Shown here: positions 1 through 9,847 of the stretch, piece by piece | Layout of the letters: every line of letters begins with the position of its first letter | How positions within the stretch are numbered: position 1 is the first letter of the stretch | IMG/VR virus record: IMGVR_UViG_3300025093_000032 | Location: 1-49,568 of that record | Reading direction: 5' to 3' (one strand) | DNA length: 49,568 nucleotides | From: a virus | Notes under the pieces: model-generated | The model's input: the letters and a program-made list of their open reading frames with translations, nothing else | What the model was told of the DNA's origin: nothing | Databases searched by the model: none | Program-made: the position numbers and the translations under genes

Positions 1-1
1 A

Positions 2-1321
2 TGCATTGATAATATCGCTATTTTGTTTGACAAAGGCAAAATAAACTCAGCTTTAATCATTGTACCTAATGGCATTAAACGTAACTGGCGTAATGAATTA
101 GGTATACACTTAGCCGATCATATTAATTACCGAGTAGCTGTATGGTCTGCTTCTCCTAAGAAAGAAGAGAAGACAGAGCTTGAGCAGTTGTCCGTGATCA
201 CTGATGACTTAACCGTTTTCATTATGAACATTGAAGCATTATCCACAAAACGTGGTTATGACTTTGCATATAAGTTTTTATTGAAGAATCAAACGTTAGT
301 GTGTGTAGATGAATCAACTACCATTAAAAATCATTCAGCACAGCGTACAAAAAACATTCTAAAATTAGCAAAACATTCTAAATACAGACGGATCATGACA
401 GGTTCTCCTGTTACGAAGTCACCACTTGATTTGTTTTCACAAGTTCAGTTCCTTGATCCGTGGTTATTAGACCAACAATCGTACTACAGCTTTCGTGCAA
501 GGTATGCTGTGGTCGTTCAACGTAGTGTTGGAACACATTCTTTTCAACATATTGTCAAATATCAACGATTAGACGAATTACAGGCAAAAATACAAAATTT
601 TTCTACTCGTGTCTTAAAAAGTGACTGTTTAGACCTACCTGAGAAGGTTTATACGAAGCGGTCTGTGTCATTGACCAGCGAACAGGTAAAAGCTTACACA
701 GAGATGAAAAAAGCGGCAATAACGTTCTTTGAGGAAAATGTGATGACAGCTGCCTCAGTTTTGACACAAATGATACGATTACATCAAATAATTTGCGGTC
801 ATGTTAAAACTGATGACGGTGAAATTAAATCCATCAAGAGCAATCGCATAAAAGAATTATTAGAGGTGCTAGAAGAGACAGACGGTAAGGTTATTATCTG
901 GGCCGTGTACCGTTATGACATACAAGAGATAGAAAAAACATTAGGAGAAAAATATGGCAAAGAAACTGTGGCAACTTATTATGGTGATACCAAAGATAGT
1001 ATACGTCAGTCTATTGTGGACCGTTTTATGGATCCTGGAGACAATCTACGGTTTTTTGTGGGAAACCCCAAGACAGGAGGCTATGGTCTTACTCTTACTT
1101 CTAGTCACACTGTTGTGTATTACTCTAACGATTACTCATTAGAAGTACGATTACAATCAGAAGACCGAGCGCATAGAATAGGACAAACATCGAAAGTGAC
1201 ATACGTAGATTTAATGGCAGAACATACAATAGATGAGAAGATTGTAAAAGCGTTAAATAATAAAATAGATTTAGCTAGTCAAGTGATGGGTGAAGACCCA
1301 AAGAAAATATTATTCGGATAA
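2..1321 (+). CDS. SNF2-family DNA helicase, C-terminal part (5' truncated by window)
   Basis: ATP-dependent superfamily 2 helicase/translocase, probably used in phage DNA replication or recombination in the cytoplasm. The reading frame is open to the left edge, so the gene starts outside the window and the TTG at 23 is not its true start. Counting from that TTG: motif Ia LIIVPNGIKRNW at 11-22, a DEAH-type Walker B box VCVDES at 93-98, motif III MTGSP at 125-129, then the C-terminal RecA fold with FVGNPKTGGYGLTL and motif VI DRAHRIGQ, whose arginine finger lies near 385. The Walker A loop (GxGKT) must lie just upstream of base 1. The R-x-x-Q-x-x-D-R-x-H-R-x-G-Q signature is diagnostic of SNF2 proteins. 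Its last 12 nt overlap the convergent small membrane-protein gene. It is the only plus-strand gene in the left 9.9 kb, so it probably belongs to a replication module lying to the left. Confidence 0.9.
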   Translation, partial: CIDNIAILFDKGKINSALIIVPNGIKRNWRNELGIHLADHINYRVAVWSASPKKEEKTELEQLSVITDDLTVFIMNIEALSTKRGYDFAYKFLLKNQTLVCVDESTTIKNHSAQRTKNILKLAKHSKYRRIMTGSPVTKSPLDLFSQVQFLDPWLLDQQSYYSFRARYAVVVQRSVGTHSFQHIVKYQRLDELQAKIQNFSTRVLKSDCLDLPEKVYTKRSVSLTSEQVKAYTEMKKAAITFFEENVMTAASVLTQMIRLHQIICGHVKTDDGEIKSIKSNRIKELLEVLEETDGKVIIWAVYRYDIQEIEKTLGEKYGKETVATYYGDTKDSIRQSIVDRFMDPGDNLRFFVGNPKTGGYGLTLTSSHTVVYYSNDYSLEVRLQSEDRAHRIGQTSKVTYVDLMAEHTIDEKIVKALNNKIDLASQVMGEDPKKILFG

Positions 1322-1519
1322 TGCTCTTTCGAGTAGTACTTCAAGTCGTATCACTCGTTCTTTTATTTCTGGGATGTCTTGTAATATTATCATTTCTAAT
1401 TGGGATTGCTTTGCTTCAAGTGCTGATACTTTTTGTGACAACATTCCATATACACTTCCAGCGCTTACTAAAATCATTGCAAACCAAACTACGTTTCTTA
1501 AATTAAAATCCCGTTCCAT
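1310..1519 (-). CDS. Small single-TM coiled-coil protein (i-spanin-like architecture)
   Basis: A 69-aa protein, last gene of the leftward run. The longer frame begins with TTG at 1543; I prefer the ATG at 1519 because GAGGAG precedes it by a few bases and the overlap with the upstream gene shrinks to 17 nt. After a charged start (MERDFNLRN) there is one membrane helix (about residues 9-27, VVWFAMILVSAGSVYGML) and then a heptad-like, charged helix rich in E, K, L and I to the end. This N-in membrane anchor plus coiled coil is the general shape of inner-membrane spanins, but also of many unrelated phage proteins. No lipoprotein partner was found next to it. Function not assigned. Confidence 0.7.
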   Translation of the reverse strand: MERDFNLRNVVWFAMILVSAGSVYGMLSQKVSALEAKQSQLEMIILQDIPEIKERVIRLEVLLERALSE

Positions 1520-2576
1520 AGGCTCCTCTGCTTTGATTTTCAAATTGTAAATTTTTCATAATTCGATTATCAATGTTGTCACTTGCTGTTAGTGATTCAA
1601 CATTTAAATTTTGATTAGGAAAAGATTTCATATAACCACCGTTAGCTCTGTTAGCCGCTATAGTGCCATCATTTAATCTTGTAATTAAGTCACCACTTTG
1701 TTTATAAAATTGATCGTAAGGTAATTTCATTATATCTTCTTCAGAAATGGTTTCCAATCCTGCTGGTTGATTTGTTGCAAATACTTGTGTTGATCCATAA
1801 TTTTGATTACCTGGAAAATTAAATATACGAGAAAACTCTTCGAAGTTTTCTACTGGTAAATTCATGTTCATGTTTTGTTGGGGGAAAGGAATATTTTGTT
1901 GTTCAAACACACTTTCAGGTAAAGTTCTAATTCCTTGGGAAGCTGAATCTGTGGTTGTATTAGGATTAAATAAACTTTTAATACCATCTACTGTTCCTGA
2001 AAATTCACTTAAAAAAGCATCTTTAATACCTGATCCTGCACTCTGTGCCTTATTTTTACCTTTATTAAGAAGCCCTGCAATTCCTTTTAAGGCTCCCATA
2101 CCAGGAATAAAATTAGCCAGTTTACCTATCATAGCACCACTAGAAAAAGGAAAAGCTTTTTTCATGGCTGCTGGATTAGATTTATATAACCCTTGCATAA
2201 ATTTTGCGTAGTCTTGTGGACTTTCACCTGTTAGTCTTGCAGCTCCATCTTTAAAATCACTTCTGTTAATAATTCCTTTATTAGCCATTCGCTGAATAGA
2301 CTGTCTATTTTGTTGTTGATTAACTAGATTTTGATTTTGATTAATACTAGGTTGAACAGCTGCTTTTTGTGCTGCTTGGGATCTACCATCTCCTTGAATA
2401 TTAGATATTTGATTTTTTTGTTGCTGTAATCTTTGAGAAGGGGTTCTGGAATCTATACCTCTAGATCTAGCTTTGTTTACACTTCTTTGAAAATTTCCTC
2501 TAGCTGCTGCTGATCTTCCGCCTCCTCCTCCAGATGGACGAGAACGATTTCTTCTATTACCTCTAAGTCTAGACAT
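1503..2576 (-). CDS. Unknown virion-associated protein, basic N-terminus, Gln/Asn-rich
   Basis: A 357-aa protein that I cannot assign to a known family. The N-terminal about 90 residues are low-complexity: Arg-rich (MSRLRGNRRNRSRPS), then a run of five Gly and Gln/Asn-rich stretches. The middle has a hydrophobic, glycine-containing patch (about 145-170, GAMIGKLANFIPGMGALKGI) that could be a membrane-active helix. The C-terminal half is polar with many Asn, Phe and Gln and contains the short element NGGYMKSF. Its ATG overlaps the stop of the upstream 1060-aa gene by one base (TAATG), so translation is coupled. The disordered basic head and place at the end of the tail run suggest an internal or ejected virion protein; this is inference only. 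Confidence 0.75.
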   Translation of the reverse strand: MSRLRGNRRNRSRPSGGGGGRSAAARGNFQRSVNKARSRGIDSRTPSQRLQQQKNQISNIQGDGRSQAAQKAAVQPSINQNQNLVNQQQNRQSIQRMANKGIINRSDFKDGAARLTGESPQDYAKFMQGLYKSNPAAMKKAFPFSSGAMIGKLANFIPGMGALKGIAGLLNKGKNKAQSAGSGIKDAFLSEFSGTVDGIKSLFNPNTTTDSASQGIRTLPESVFEQQNIPFPQQNMNMNLPVENFEEFSRIFNFPGNQNYGSTQVFATNQPAGLETISEEDIMKLPYDQFYKQSGDLITRLNDGTIAANRANGGYMKSFPNQNLNVESLTASDNIDNRIMKNLQFENQSRGAYGTGF

Positions 2577-5500
2577 TATCTTCTACCTGCTAAAATTGCT
2601 GCGTCTGTATCTCCTCTTATAAGCGCTGCTTGTTGATCTGCATTGAGGTTACTTCTATCTGTTACATTAACGGCTTCTCTTTCAACACTAAAGTCTCTAC
2701 CTGCTGGTCCACCCTCCGTTTGTAATACCTCTTGAGCGTTAACTAAGAAAGGATTGTTTCGAGGAGCCTGTATTGATTGATCTATTATTTCATTAATAGC
2801 TTCTTGGTTTTCTTCTTTAAATCCGTAGATGCTAGCTGGTGTACTATCAACCATACCATTTTCCATTATAGCAGCTTCTAATAAAACTCTATCAGGAGCC
2901 TGTTGGTCTACAGTTTCGTAGGCAAGAATATCACCTTGTCTATCATATTTAGGTCTACTCATGCTTGCTTGACCCATATTAGGTGAACCATTTGTTCCAA
3001 GAATAACATAGTCTAATAACTCAATATCAGTTAAATCTTCTAAACCACCACCAAGCTCACCTGCATTTGCTTTTTTAACTAAGTTGTTAAAATAGTTTAT
3101 AGTTCGTAGATCATTATTCATCGATGATTGACCAGGTTGTCTTTGTAACATTGGCATATCTACACCGCCCTGTGTTATACTTACATCAGGCATTTCTGAA
3201 ACAGCACCATCACTATCTAAAATAGTATAATAAGATTCTGTTGCTCTAATTGTATTGATTAAGTTAGCTCGTTGTAATGCTCGTTCTGTTCCTTCTCCCA
3301 TAACTGTTTTAATTTTACTAAGTTGAGTAGGGTTTCCTAAAAATTTAGAAAATCTGTTACTAAATAAAACTAATCCTGCTGTTGCTAGCGGGCTTGTAAC
3401 AACACCGCCTATAACAAAAGCATTTGCAATTGATTTTACACCACCTAAAACACCACGACGTTTTACGAAGTCAGATACATCACTAATATCAAAACTGTTT
3501 ACCAAAGAAGCAATATCTAATGTTTCTTGTAAATCTTTATATGCTTTTTGTCCGTTCTGTCCCATAGCATCAAACATAGCAATAACAGCCTCTCTGTTTG
3601 TTCTGTCTTGTATTTTACTGCCTTGTTCAATTGGAAGCATACCTAGTTGTTTTCTTAAATTATCAACGTTAAATATTGGTACAAATTCACTGTCATGAAC
3701 TTGACCTCCTGCACCTGAAACTTGTGTAGTGCCTCCTCCTGGAACATTTCCTTTTACGCCCATACGAGCAGAAGATCTATTTCTTTTAAAAGGGGTTTCG
3801 ATAATCTCAGTGTTTTGACCTATAATTTTATTAAGATAAGTCGCAGCAAGATTAGCAAAATTCTTTTTACCAAGTTGTTCACTTATTTCTTTAATGGCCA
3901 TCGGTGACATTGCTGTAGCTTCTGTCATCACACGATTGAAAATTTGATCTGGCATTAAACTACCTGGTTTGAATGGTGCACCAGGTGCAAAAATATTTCT
4001 ATTTACTTGTTGAGCGGCTTTACCAATTCCTCTTTGTCCTGCGTTAAATCCGAACATTTCTATGTTGTTCATATAAAACTCATTAGCATCACGAAGAGCT
4101 TTAATAGAGCTTTGTGCAATTATTTCATTTGGACCTGTAAGTTTTTTCCAATTTTTATAATCATTTAGACCATGTTCTAAATTATCTTTTAAATAAGCAA
4201 GTGTACCTTGAGGATCTATACCAACTTGAGACATTGCTCCATCACCTTTACCACCAAATCCTCTAATAGCACCATTAAGTTGTGCTTGTAGTTGTCTAAA
4301 TTGTTTTAAAGTTAAATGTTCTGGAACTGATCCGAGAGCCGTGAGCAGTTTCATGCCTGTCGTTGGATCTCCTACTTTAAGCATGTTAAATAACTGACCT
4401 GTATTTTGAATCCATTGTCCGTCAGGAGCAGTTGCACTTAATGGTATGTCTCCGCCATTAATACTTTTAGCAAATGATTGAACCCATTCTTTTAAGTTAG
4501 CTGTTGGAATAAAAGCTTCATCTATTTTTGATGCTTGATTAAAGAAACTGTTATACATAATAGCGTTGGTCGCTCTAAATTTACTAACGTTTTTAGAGAA
4601 AGCATCGAACGCTTCCTTACCAGCCCATTGCATTCCTCTTAATGTTGTCATGCCAGGAGATAATGTACTCATAATATCCTGAATACGTTGATTGATAGCT
4701 ACACGAGCTTCTGCTTGTGATTGTCTAAGTGGTCCACCTACTGCTGGAAATACACCTATAATTTTTGAATAGGCTTTTACCCAGTCTGCTTCACTGGCTG
4801 CTACTTTACTTAATGGAATGTTTTGTCTTGCTGCTTTTTCAACTGCTTCAACTGATACGTTTGATCTAAAACCTAGAGGATAATTAATAGCGTATTTTTT
4901 TATCCCCTGTGCAATTGGTCCGAGGCCAGCGGCTCCCATTCCAATCATCATTTCTAATTCAGCGTCACGTAAAGCTCCTCGTTGCATTTCACTTATACTT
5001 GCTGAGTCTTGTCCTTGCGTATATGCATACATTTTATTAAGTAAAGAATAAGCACTATCGGCTGCATAAGATATTGGTCCAGCACTAGCTCCAGCAACAG
5101 CCATTTGTTTTGCTGTTCCCCATTTACCTTCTCCAAATTTAGCTAACCAAGGGTAAAATTTAGGCAACCATCTCATCTTTCCTGGTTCTTTCATTTTTAT
5201 TCTTTTAGCTTCCATCATTTTAGACATTAAATATGTATCGGCTCCAATGATTGCACTTATTCTTGTTAACTGACGAGGATCTTCTGGTAATAACTTACGA
5301 GCTGTCTTGCCCATATCATTAGCAAAATCACTTAAAGTATAAGGATCAAATCCTGGTAGCAATGTTCCTAAACTATCATTAAATCTATATTCTTGTTTAC
5401 CACCTTTATATACGCCAATAGCAGAATCAAATCCAATTGGATCTATTCGTCGTTGTTCTGCCAGCTCTCCTGCTTTTTGTAATTTTCTTGCATTAAGAAT

Positions 5501-5758
5501 AGCGTCAGGTGGATTAAACTGTGCCATATAATCAATAAGTTTAGGAGGCATTTCGCCATATTCAACATTCAATTGATTGCTTGCACCATCTAGTAAATAT
5601 TGCATGTATATCTTTTTTTCCATTTCGTTACGAGGAAAGTATGAATCATCGTATTCTTTACCATCATTACCTGTGGCATATTTTGGCACATCAAATACCA
5701 ATGGTTCGGGCAGCCCGTAGTCTGCTAAATTTAAAGTTTTTCTAACTGTATCAGCCAT
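2576..5758 (-). CDS. Large virion-associated protein, putative internal/ejection protein
   Basis: A 1060-aa protein with no motif I can tie to an enzyme. The N-terminal 230 residues are soluble and charged, starting MADTVRKTLNLADYGLPEP. Between about 215 and 290 lie Ala/Gly-rich stretches (AVAGASAGPISYAA, MGAAGLGPIAQGI) and near 790-815 a strongly hydrophobic stretch (AFVIGGVVTSPLATAGLVLF). Much of the rest reads as long amphipathic helices with Gln and Asn. Size, mixed helices with scattered hydrophobic patches, and location among tail-associated genes resemble internal virion proteins of short-tailed phages that are ejected to form a trans-envelope channel. The sequence does not prove this. 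Stop/start overlaps of one base on both sides place it in one tightly coupled operon. Confidence 0.8.
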   Translation of the reverse strand: MADTVRKTLNLADYGLPEPLVFDVPKYATGNDGKEYDDSYFPRNEMEKKIYMQYLLDGASNQLNVEYGEMPPKLIDYMAQFNPPDAILNARKLQKAGELAEQRRIDPIGFDSAIGVYKGGKQEYRFNDSLGTLLPGFDPYTLSDFANDMGKTARKLLPEDPRQLTRISAIIGADTYLMSKMMEAKRIKMKEPGKMRWLPKFYPWLAKFGEGKWGTAKQMAVAGASAGPISYAADSAYSLLNKMYAYTQGQDSASISEMQRGALRDAELEMMIGMGAAGLGPIAQGIKKYAINYPLGFRSNVSVEAVEKAARQNIPLSKVAASEADWVKAYSKIIGVFPAVGGPLRQSQAEARVAINQRIQDIMSTLSPGMTTLRGMQWAGKEAFDAFSKNVSKFRATNAIMYNSFFNQASKIDEAFIPTANLKEWVQSFAKSINGGDIPLSATAPDGQWIQNTGQLFNMLKVGDPTTGMKLLTALGSVPEHLTLKQFRQLQAQLNGAIRGFGGKGDGAMSQVGIDPQGTLAYLKDNLEHGLNDYKNWKKLTGPNEIIAQSSIKALRDANEFYMNNIEMFGFNAGQRGIGKAAQQVNRNIFAPGAPFKPGSLMPDQIFNRVMTEATAMSPMAIKEISEQLGKKNFANLAATYLNKIIGQNTEIIETPFKRNRSSARMGVKGNVPGGGTTQVSGAGGQVHDSEFVPIFNVDNLRKQLGMLPIEQGSKIQDRTNREAVIAMFDAMGQNGQKAYKDLQETLDIASLVNSFDISDVSDFVKRRGVLGGVKSIANAFVIGGVVTSPLATAGLVLFSNRFSKFLGNPTQLSKIKTVMGEGTERALQRANLINTIRATESYYTILDSDGAVSEMPDVSITQGGVDMPMLQRQPGQSSMNNDLRTINYFNNLVKKANAGELGGGLEDLTDIELLDYVILGTNGSPNMGQASMSRPKYDRQGDILAYETVDQQAPDRVLLEAAIMENGMVDSTPASIYGFKEENQEAINEIIDQSIQAPRNNPFLVNAQEVLQTEGGPAGRDFSVEREAVNVTDRSNLNADQQAALIRGDTDAAILAGRR

Positions 5759-6030
5759 TATTTTCTAGCCTTTCCATATCCTCGTGTTGCAATTCTACCT
5801 GCCATTCCACCTTTAGCTTTTTTGTTTTTAGCAGCTTTAGCAGCTGCAATTTTTGCTTTCATTTGTTTTCTTTTCTCCTCAATAGTTATGCCTCCAAGCA
5901 TTTTAGTTTGCTTTTGTTTTGCTTTAGCTCTTTGAGATTCAAATTCCTCTTTAGTCACTTCTCTTCCATTATAAAAATAAGTAACAACACCATCGAGTGT
6001 TTTTTTTCTAAAATTATTTACATCAGCCAT
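5758..6030 (-). CDS. Small basic protein with RGYGKARK C-terminal tag
   Basis: A 90-aa, strongly basic protein. Residues 1-35 form a compact polar head (VVTYFYNGREVTKEEFESQ); the rest is a Lys/Ala-rich helix (about 50-75) followed by KGGMAGRIATRGYGKARK. That ending is a diverged form of the RGGGIAKRGMGKAK tail on three other proteins in this window (27849, 38066, 38422). Basic, helical and small, it could bind DNA or another virion component; no function is known to me. It overlaps its upstream neighbour by 8 nt and its downstream neighbour by 1 nt, so it is an integral part of the operon. Confidence 0.75.
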   Translation of the reverse strand: MADVNNFRKKTLDGVVTYFYNGREVTKEEFESQRAKAKQKQTKMLGGITIEEKRKQMKAKIAAAKAAKNKKAKGGMAGRIATRGYGKARK

Positions 6031-8044
6031 CTGTTAACAACGTATTTTTCTCAGGAGCAGATCCTTGGTTTGGTAGTGAGTAGTCTCTAAACGATTTAAA
6101 GCCACCTATAATTGTTTCTATTTCATCATCATTAAATCCTAATAGTTTTAATTGTTCTCTGTTATTATATATAATTGGTAGAGCCTTACCGCTTGCAATA
6201 CGTTGCAACATAAATCCTCTAAGTAATTTTTGATCTGTTTCATTGCCTGCTGTGCCGTAGAATAAACCAACTGTTTCAAATTGACTTTTTGCTGCTGCTT
6301 TTAATTCGTTAATAACAAACTCTAGTTTAGTTGTAACCCCTTTAGACGACTCACCATAAAGGTTTAATGTAGCTGCTGCTCTTTCAATATCGTCTTTGTT
6401 TAATCGACCTGATGCTTTACGAGCTCTTGCTAGTGCATAAATAATTGCAGTAGAAGCAGCTTCGTTGAGAGGTAGATCTTTTTGAAATTGCATTAATCCG
6501 AATAAATCATCTGCTTCTTTTCCACCCAACTTCATACCACTAGGTAATGTAATTTCATCTTTACCGTTTGCTCTTGCTTCTTGTAAGTTAGCAAAATCGT
6601 TTTTCATTATTTCATAAGCAATGTTTGTAGCATTTTTTAAATTAGTTGCTGTTTGATCATCAAATATTTTTATATCTTTACCGTTGATATTAACAATAGC
6701 TCCCTTACCGTCATCTGTAATTAAATCAGTAGGTAAAAGTAGTTGTCCTGATTTAGGCATAAAAGACTGATTAAAGCTTTTATCATTCTTTAATCTATTT
6801 TTTACATCATCATTAAAGAAACTTGTTCTAAAGTCTTTTACAATCTGTAGTTTATCTTGTGTCCAACTTAAAAATGCTCCTGTAAATCCTGCAAATTCTG
6901 GGTTTAACACAAGACTGTTTTGTACGTTAAGAGCCATGTCAATAACTCGATCGTAGTTATCAATTTCGTTTTTAATTTCAATAAACTTGTTAGGGCTTGT
7001 AAGTTTTGTACCACCTTTAGAAGCTGTGTCAGATGTTGGGTCTGTTGACGTAGGGTTAGTATAGCCAAGAAGTTTATAGTTAACCATAACTGGAAAACCA
7101 TTTTTATCTACAGCAGTTGGGTGCTGTACAAACAATTTATCGTCTTGATACATTCCAATTATAGGACCCACTAGGCTGCCGTCCTCTGCTTCAAATACAT
7201 AATCATCCACGTCTGTATTGTATTTGTCTCTAAACTCTTCTTTCATCATTTCAAACTGTGTAGAATTATGTTCATTTGCAGCTTTTGCTTCTGCCTTAGC
7301 TAGATCTAAATTAGAGTCATATATTTTTTCTATTAAACTTTTTTCGTTTTGTTCATTTTGCAAAAATATTTGTGATGCTAAATTTAATCGTGTTGCCTCT
7401 TCTTCTTTTTGTGCGTTAAACACAGCCGTACGTCTTTCTTTTGCATCTTTTCTTTTTGCCGCTTGTATGCCCGCTAAATCAGTTGTTAATTGTTTACCTG
7501 CATTAGCTATTACAGCTCCCATTTGTCCGCCTATTGTAGGCTGCATCAAGTTTAATCCAAAGTTAGCAAGTGCTAATCTTCTTTCTGTTTTATAATCTTC
7601 TTTTGGATACAACTCATTTAATTCTTCTATTGTTGTTTGAGGTGCATATTCATCTAAAAATGCTTCTAGTTCTTCATCAGTTGTTGTTACACTTTCTTTT
7701 TGTGCATCTGTTAAAGTAGGCATTGCTTCATCAGCAGTCATAAAGTCTGATGCTGTATACGTGGTATTGTATTTTTCATGTAATTTCATTAGCCCTTGAA
7801 TCATTTCATCATTGCTAACCATTGTCTGATCAATAGGAATACCACCTATTGTTAAATCTTTATCGTTATTATTAAGGGATGCTGCTTCTGCGGCCAACGC
7901 ATCATTCATGCTGTCTAAATCTAAATCATCAACAGATACATTATCGGGACTAACCCCTGTAGGAACAGGAATAGGACCTCCTGCTGGAGATCGTGATCCA
8001 CCAAACGAATCAAATTCGTAAAGATCTGATAGCCCTTTAGCCAT
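6023..8044 (-). CDS. Unknown virion-associated protein, acidic N-terminus and helical core
   Basis: A 673-aa protein without a recognised domain. The first about 150 residues are acidic and disordered-looking (many Asp, Glu, Asn; DNVSVDDLDLDSMNDALAAE). Residues about 155-260 form Ala/Glu/Gln/Lys-rich helices that include KRKDAKERRTAVFNAQKEEE, likely a coiled coil. A soluble domain follows, with a K/D-rich stretch and a C-terminal helical region (ALARARKASGRLNKDDIERA). It sits between the 311-aa Gln-rich protein and a small basic protein in the same run, with a one-base gap and an 8-nt overlap respectively. By position and composition it is probably a structural or ejected virion component; this is inference. 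Confidence 0.75.
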   Translation of the reverse strand: MAKGLSDLYEFDSFGGSRSPAGGPIPVPTGVSPDNVSVDDLDLDSMNDALAAEAASLNNNDKDLTIGGIPIDQTMVSNDEMIQGLMKLHEKYNTTYTASDFMTADEAMPTLTDAQKESVTTTDEELEAFLDEYAPQTTIEELNELYPKEDYKTERRLALANFGLNLMQPTIGGQMGAVIANAGKQLTTDLAGIQAAKRKDAKERRTAVFNAQKEEEATRLNLASQIFLQNEQNEKSLIEKIYDSNLDLAKAEAKAANEHNSTQFEMMKEEFRDKYNTDVDDYVFEAEDGSLVGPIIGMYQDDKLFVQHPTAVDKNGFPVMVNYKLLGYTNPTSTDPTSDTASKGGTKLTSPNKFIEIKNEIDNYDRVIDMALNVQNSLVLNPEFAGFTGAFLSWTQDKLQIVKDFRTSFFNDDVKNRLKNDKSFNQSFMPKSGQLLLPTDLITDDGKGAIVNINGKDIKIFDDQTATNLKNATNIAYEIMKNDFANLQEARANGKDEITLPSGMKLGGKEADDLFGLMQFQKDLPLNEAASTAIIYALARARKASGRLNKDDIERAAATLNLYGESSKGVTTKLEFVINELKAAAKSQFETVGLFYGTAGNETDQKLLRGFMLQRIASGKALPIIYNNREQLKLLGFNDDEIETIIGGFKSFRDYSLPNQGSAPEKNTLLTDG

Positions 8045-8045
8045 C

Positions 8046-8981
8046 TTAGCTTCCTGTCATTCCACCATATGCTTGAAGACCCGTAATACCAGCACCAATA
8101 GCACCGAGTAATGGGTTAGTATATGGTTGAGGAGTTTGTAACATTGTTTGAGACATACTTGGTGTACGAGATAAAATATCTGACATAAAGCCAAGTCTTT
8201 GATAAGGCTCTCTCGCTCTTTCCTGATTAAATCTATAAGTTTCATCTTGCATTTGTTGATCTCTTTGTCTTCTGATACCACCAATATTAAGTAAGGATCC
8301 TAAGCCTTGCTGTCCTAACTGTTGCATTTGTGCACCCATGTTAGCTTGCTGTGTTCCTAATTGACCGTATTGATTAGCTGCTGCTAATTGATTAGCTTGG
8401 TTTTGATTAAAAGTGTTTATTGCATTACCTTGAGCTTGTTGAAAGTTCTGTGATAAGTCTTGAAATATACGTTGTGATGCCATGTCAGCTAAACCTTTTT
8501 GAGCTTCTGCTTGTGCAACTCCGTATCTACTTCCGCCAAACACACCACCTTGTACTGCATCACCAGCCATTTTGTTCATCTGTTTCTGGAACTGTTCATT
8601 CATTTGTTCTAACGCTTTGTTAGTAACATTCTGTTGATATTGATTCATGAATCCTGACACGTTTGATGTCGAAGGATCGTATTGTTGTTGTGCTGCTTGT
8701 AGAGGAGCTATGCCTTGGCCGATAGTAGCCATTCCAGTATCAAGATATTGTTTGTAAGCAGGATCTCCTGTACTCATTCCTGTTGCAGGATCAATACCCA
8801 TTTGACCAGCACCAAAATTAAATGCTGCTGTTTCTGCTAAATCAAAATCAGCGATGCCTCTTCTTTCAGAAGGCATTGGTTGATCGCCACGTTTAAAAGT
8901 AGATTCTAATAAACGACGTCTATAGTCTTCTAAGAAAGGAGCTTCTCTTTGACCTGTATATTGTATATTTGGACTAGCCAT
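8046..8981 (-). CDS. Gln/Ala-rich helical virion-associated protein
   Basis: A 311-aa protein of a type I know only as hypothetical in marine phages. Residues about 85-255 are unusually rich in Gln, Ala, Asn and Met (for example KALEQMNEQFQKQMNKMAGD and NTFNQNQANQLAAANQYGQL) and look like long helices with irregular glutamine repeats. A glycine segment VQGGVFGGSRYGVAQAEAQ at about 142-160 separates two helical halves. The C-terminus (PLLGAIGAGITGLQAYGGMTGS) is a short hydrophobic glycine-rich helix that could touch a membrane. The stop overlaps nothing, but the start shares one base with the upstream gene stop (TAATG). A DNA-ejection or internal core role fits the composition, without direct proof. 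Confidence 0.78.
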   Translation of the reverse strand: MASPNIQYTGQREAPFLEDYRRRLLESTFKRGDQPMPSERRGIADFDLAETAAFNFGAGQMGIDPATGMSTGDPAYKQYLDTGMATIGQGIAPLQAAQQQYDPSTSNVSGFMNQYQQNVTNKALEQMNEQFQKQMNKMAGDAVQGGVFGGSRYGVAQAEAQKGLADMASQRIFQDLSQNFQQAQGNAINTFNQNQANQLAAANQYGQLGTQQANMGAQMQQLGQQGLGSLLNIGGIRRQRDQQMQDETYRFNQERAREPYQRLGFMSDILSRTPSMSQTMLQTPQPYTNPLLGAIGAGITGLQAYGGMTGS

Positions 8982-9847
8982 TATCTCATTCCTTTCGGGC
9001 TTCTGTTTGATTCAGGGTCTAATTTATTCATTAAGTTATACATTGCTTGAGGACCACCTGCGTTGTCAACTGCTTTCGCTGTAAATACAAACTCACCATC
9101 ACTTAACATTGCTGGTATCTTATCTTCTTTTGGTCCACCAGGACCATTAATCATACCATTTTTTCTTGGAAAGTTTTTATGCGGATTACCTCCTGAAGCT
9201 AAGTTAACTATACCACCCATTGCTAAAGGTTTTAAACCTTTTTCTGCATCAGGTGTGTAATTGGAATAAATACCATCTGCTGTTATTTGATCATAGTACT
9301 TTCCGTCAGCAGGATTGAAAAACATTTTTTCTACTAACGTGTCCGTGTAATCACCTGTGCCGTACCGTGAACCGTATCGTTTATCTACTGCTGTCATTGG
9401 ATTTGTATCTACTGGTTCAGGTTTATCTGCTTTGTAAGCTATGTAACTTCCAAGTGCTGGAAGTAAAGCTGATGCTATACCACCAAGTGCGGTTGGCGTA
9501 GCATTTCCTTCTGCATCTTTTCCAACAAAACCACTTCCTATAGTTTTTGCTAAATTAAATCCTTTTTGTCCAAGACCTAAAATACCTCTTCCTGGAATAA
9601 TTCCACTTGTACCTGGTGCAGTGGTTGCTGCTTGACCAGCAAAGTTCCCTAATAAACTTTTTCCAAAACTTCCTAGTTTAGCTAACGGACCAATTCCACC
9701 TGCTGCGCCACCAGCGCCGCCGAACATTCCAGCTAACGGACCTGCGCCCATTAAACCTGCTCCACCTAATCCTAATGCTGCAATACCCGCAATCGGGGCT
9801 GCTTTTTTTGCTACGTCTCTGACTTTTCTAAAAAACTTCTTAAACAT
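8981..9847 (-). CDS. Gly/Ala-rich protein with C-terminal IPAMLSDGEFV motif
   Basis: A 288-aa protein, first gene of the leftward run that ends at 1310. It starts with a basic amphipathic helix (MFKKFFRKVRDVAKKAAP), then a very Gly/Ala-rich hydrophobic stretch (about 18-60) and another hydrophobic segment near 120-140 (ALGGIASALLPALGSYIAY). The last 80 residues carry GGIVNLASGG and GMINGPGGPKEDKIPAMLSDGEFV, a C-terminal motif that recurs in many uncharacterised marine phage virion proteins. Nothing is known to me of its biochemistry. AAGGAG lies 4-9 bases upstream of the ATG. A promoter-like pair (9928-9956) and a short dyad lie in the intergenic space upstream. Confidence 0.8.
   Translation of the reverse strand: MFKKFFRKVRDVAKKAAPIAGIAALGLGGAGLMGAGPLAGMFGGAGGAAGGIGPLAKLGSFGKSLLGNFAGQAATTAPGTSGIIPGRGILGLGQKGFNLAKTIGSGFVGKDAEGNATPTALGGIASALLPALGSYIAYKADKPEPVDTNPMTAVDKRYGSRYGTGDYTDTLVEKMFFNPADGKYYDQITADGIYSNYTPDAEKGLKPLAMGGIVNLASGGNPHKNFPRKNGMINGPGGPKEDKIPAMLSDGEFVFTAKAVDNAGGPQAMYNLMNKLDPESNRSPKGMR

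Noticed and set aside
23-25. TTG at 23 as the true start of the helicase
   Set aside because: The frame stays open to the window edge and the ATP-binding loop of the family is missing, so the real start is outside.
1541-1543. TTG at 1543 and TTG at 31870 as starts of small genes
   Set aside because: In both cases an in-frame ATG lies within eight codons and reduces the overlap with the upstream gene.
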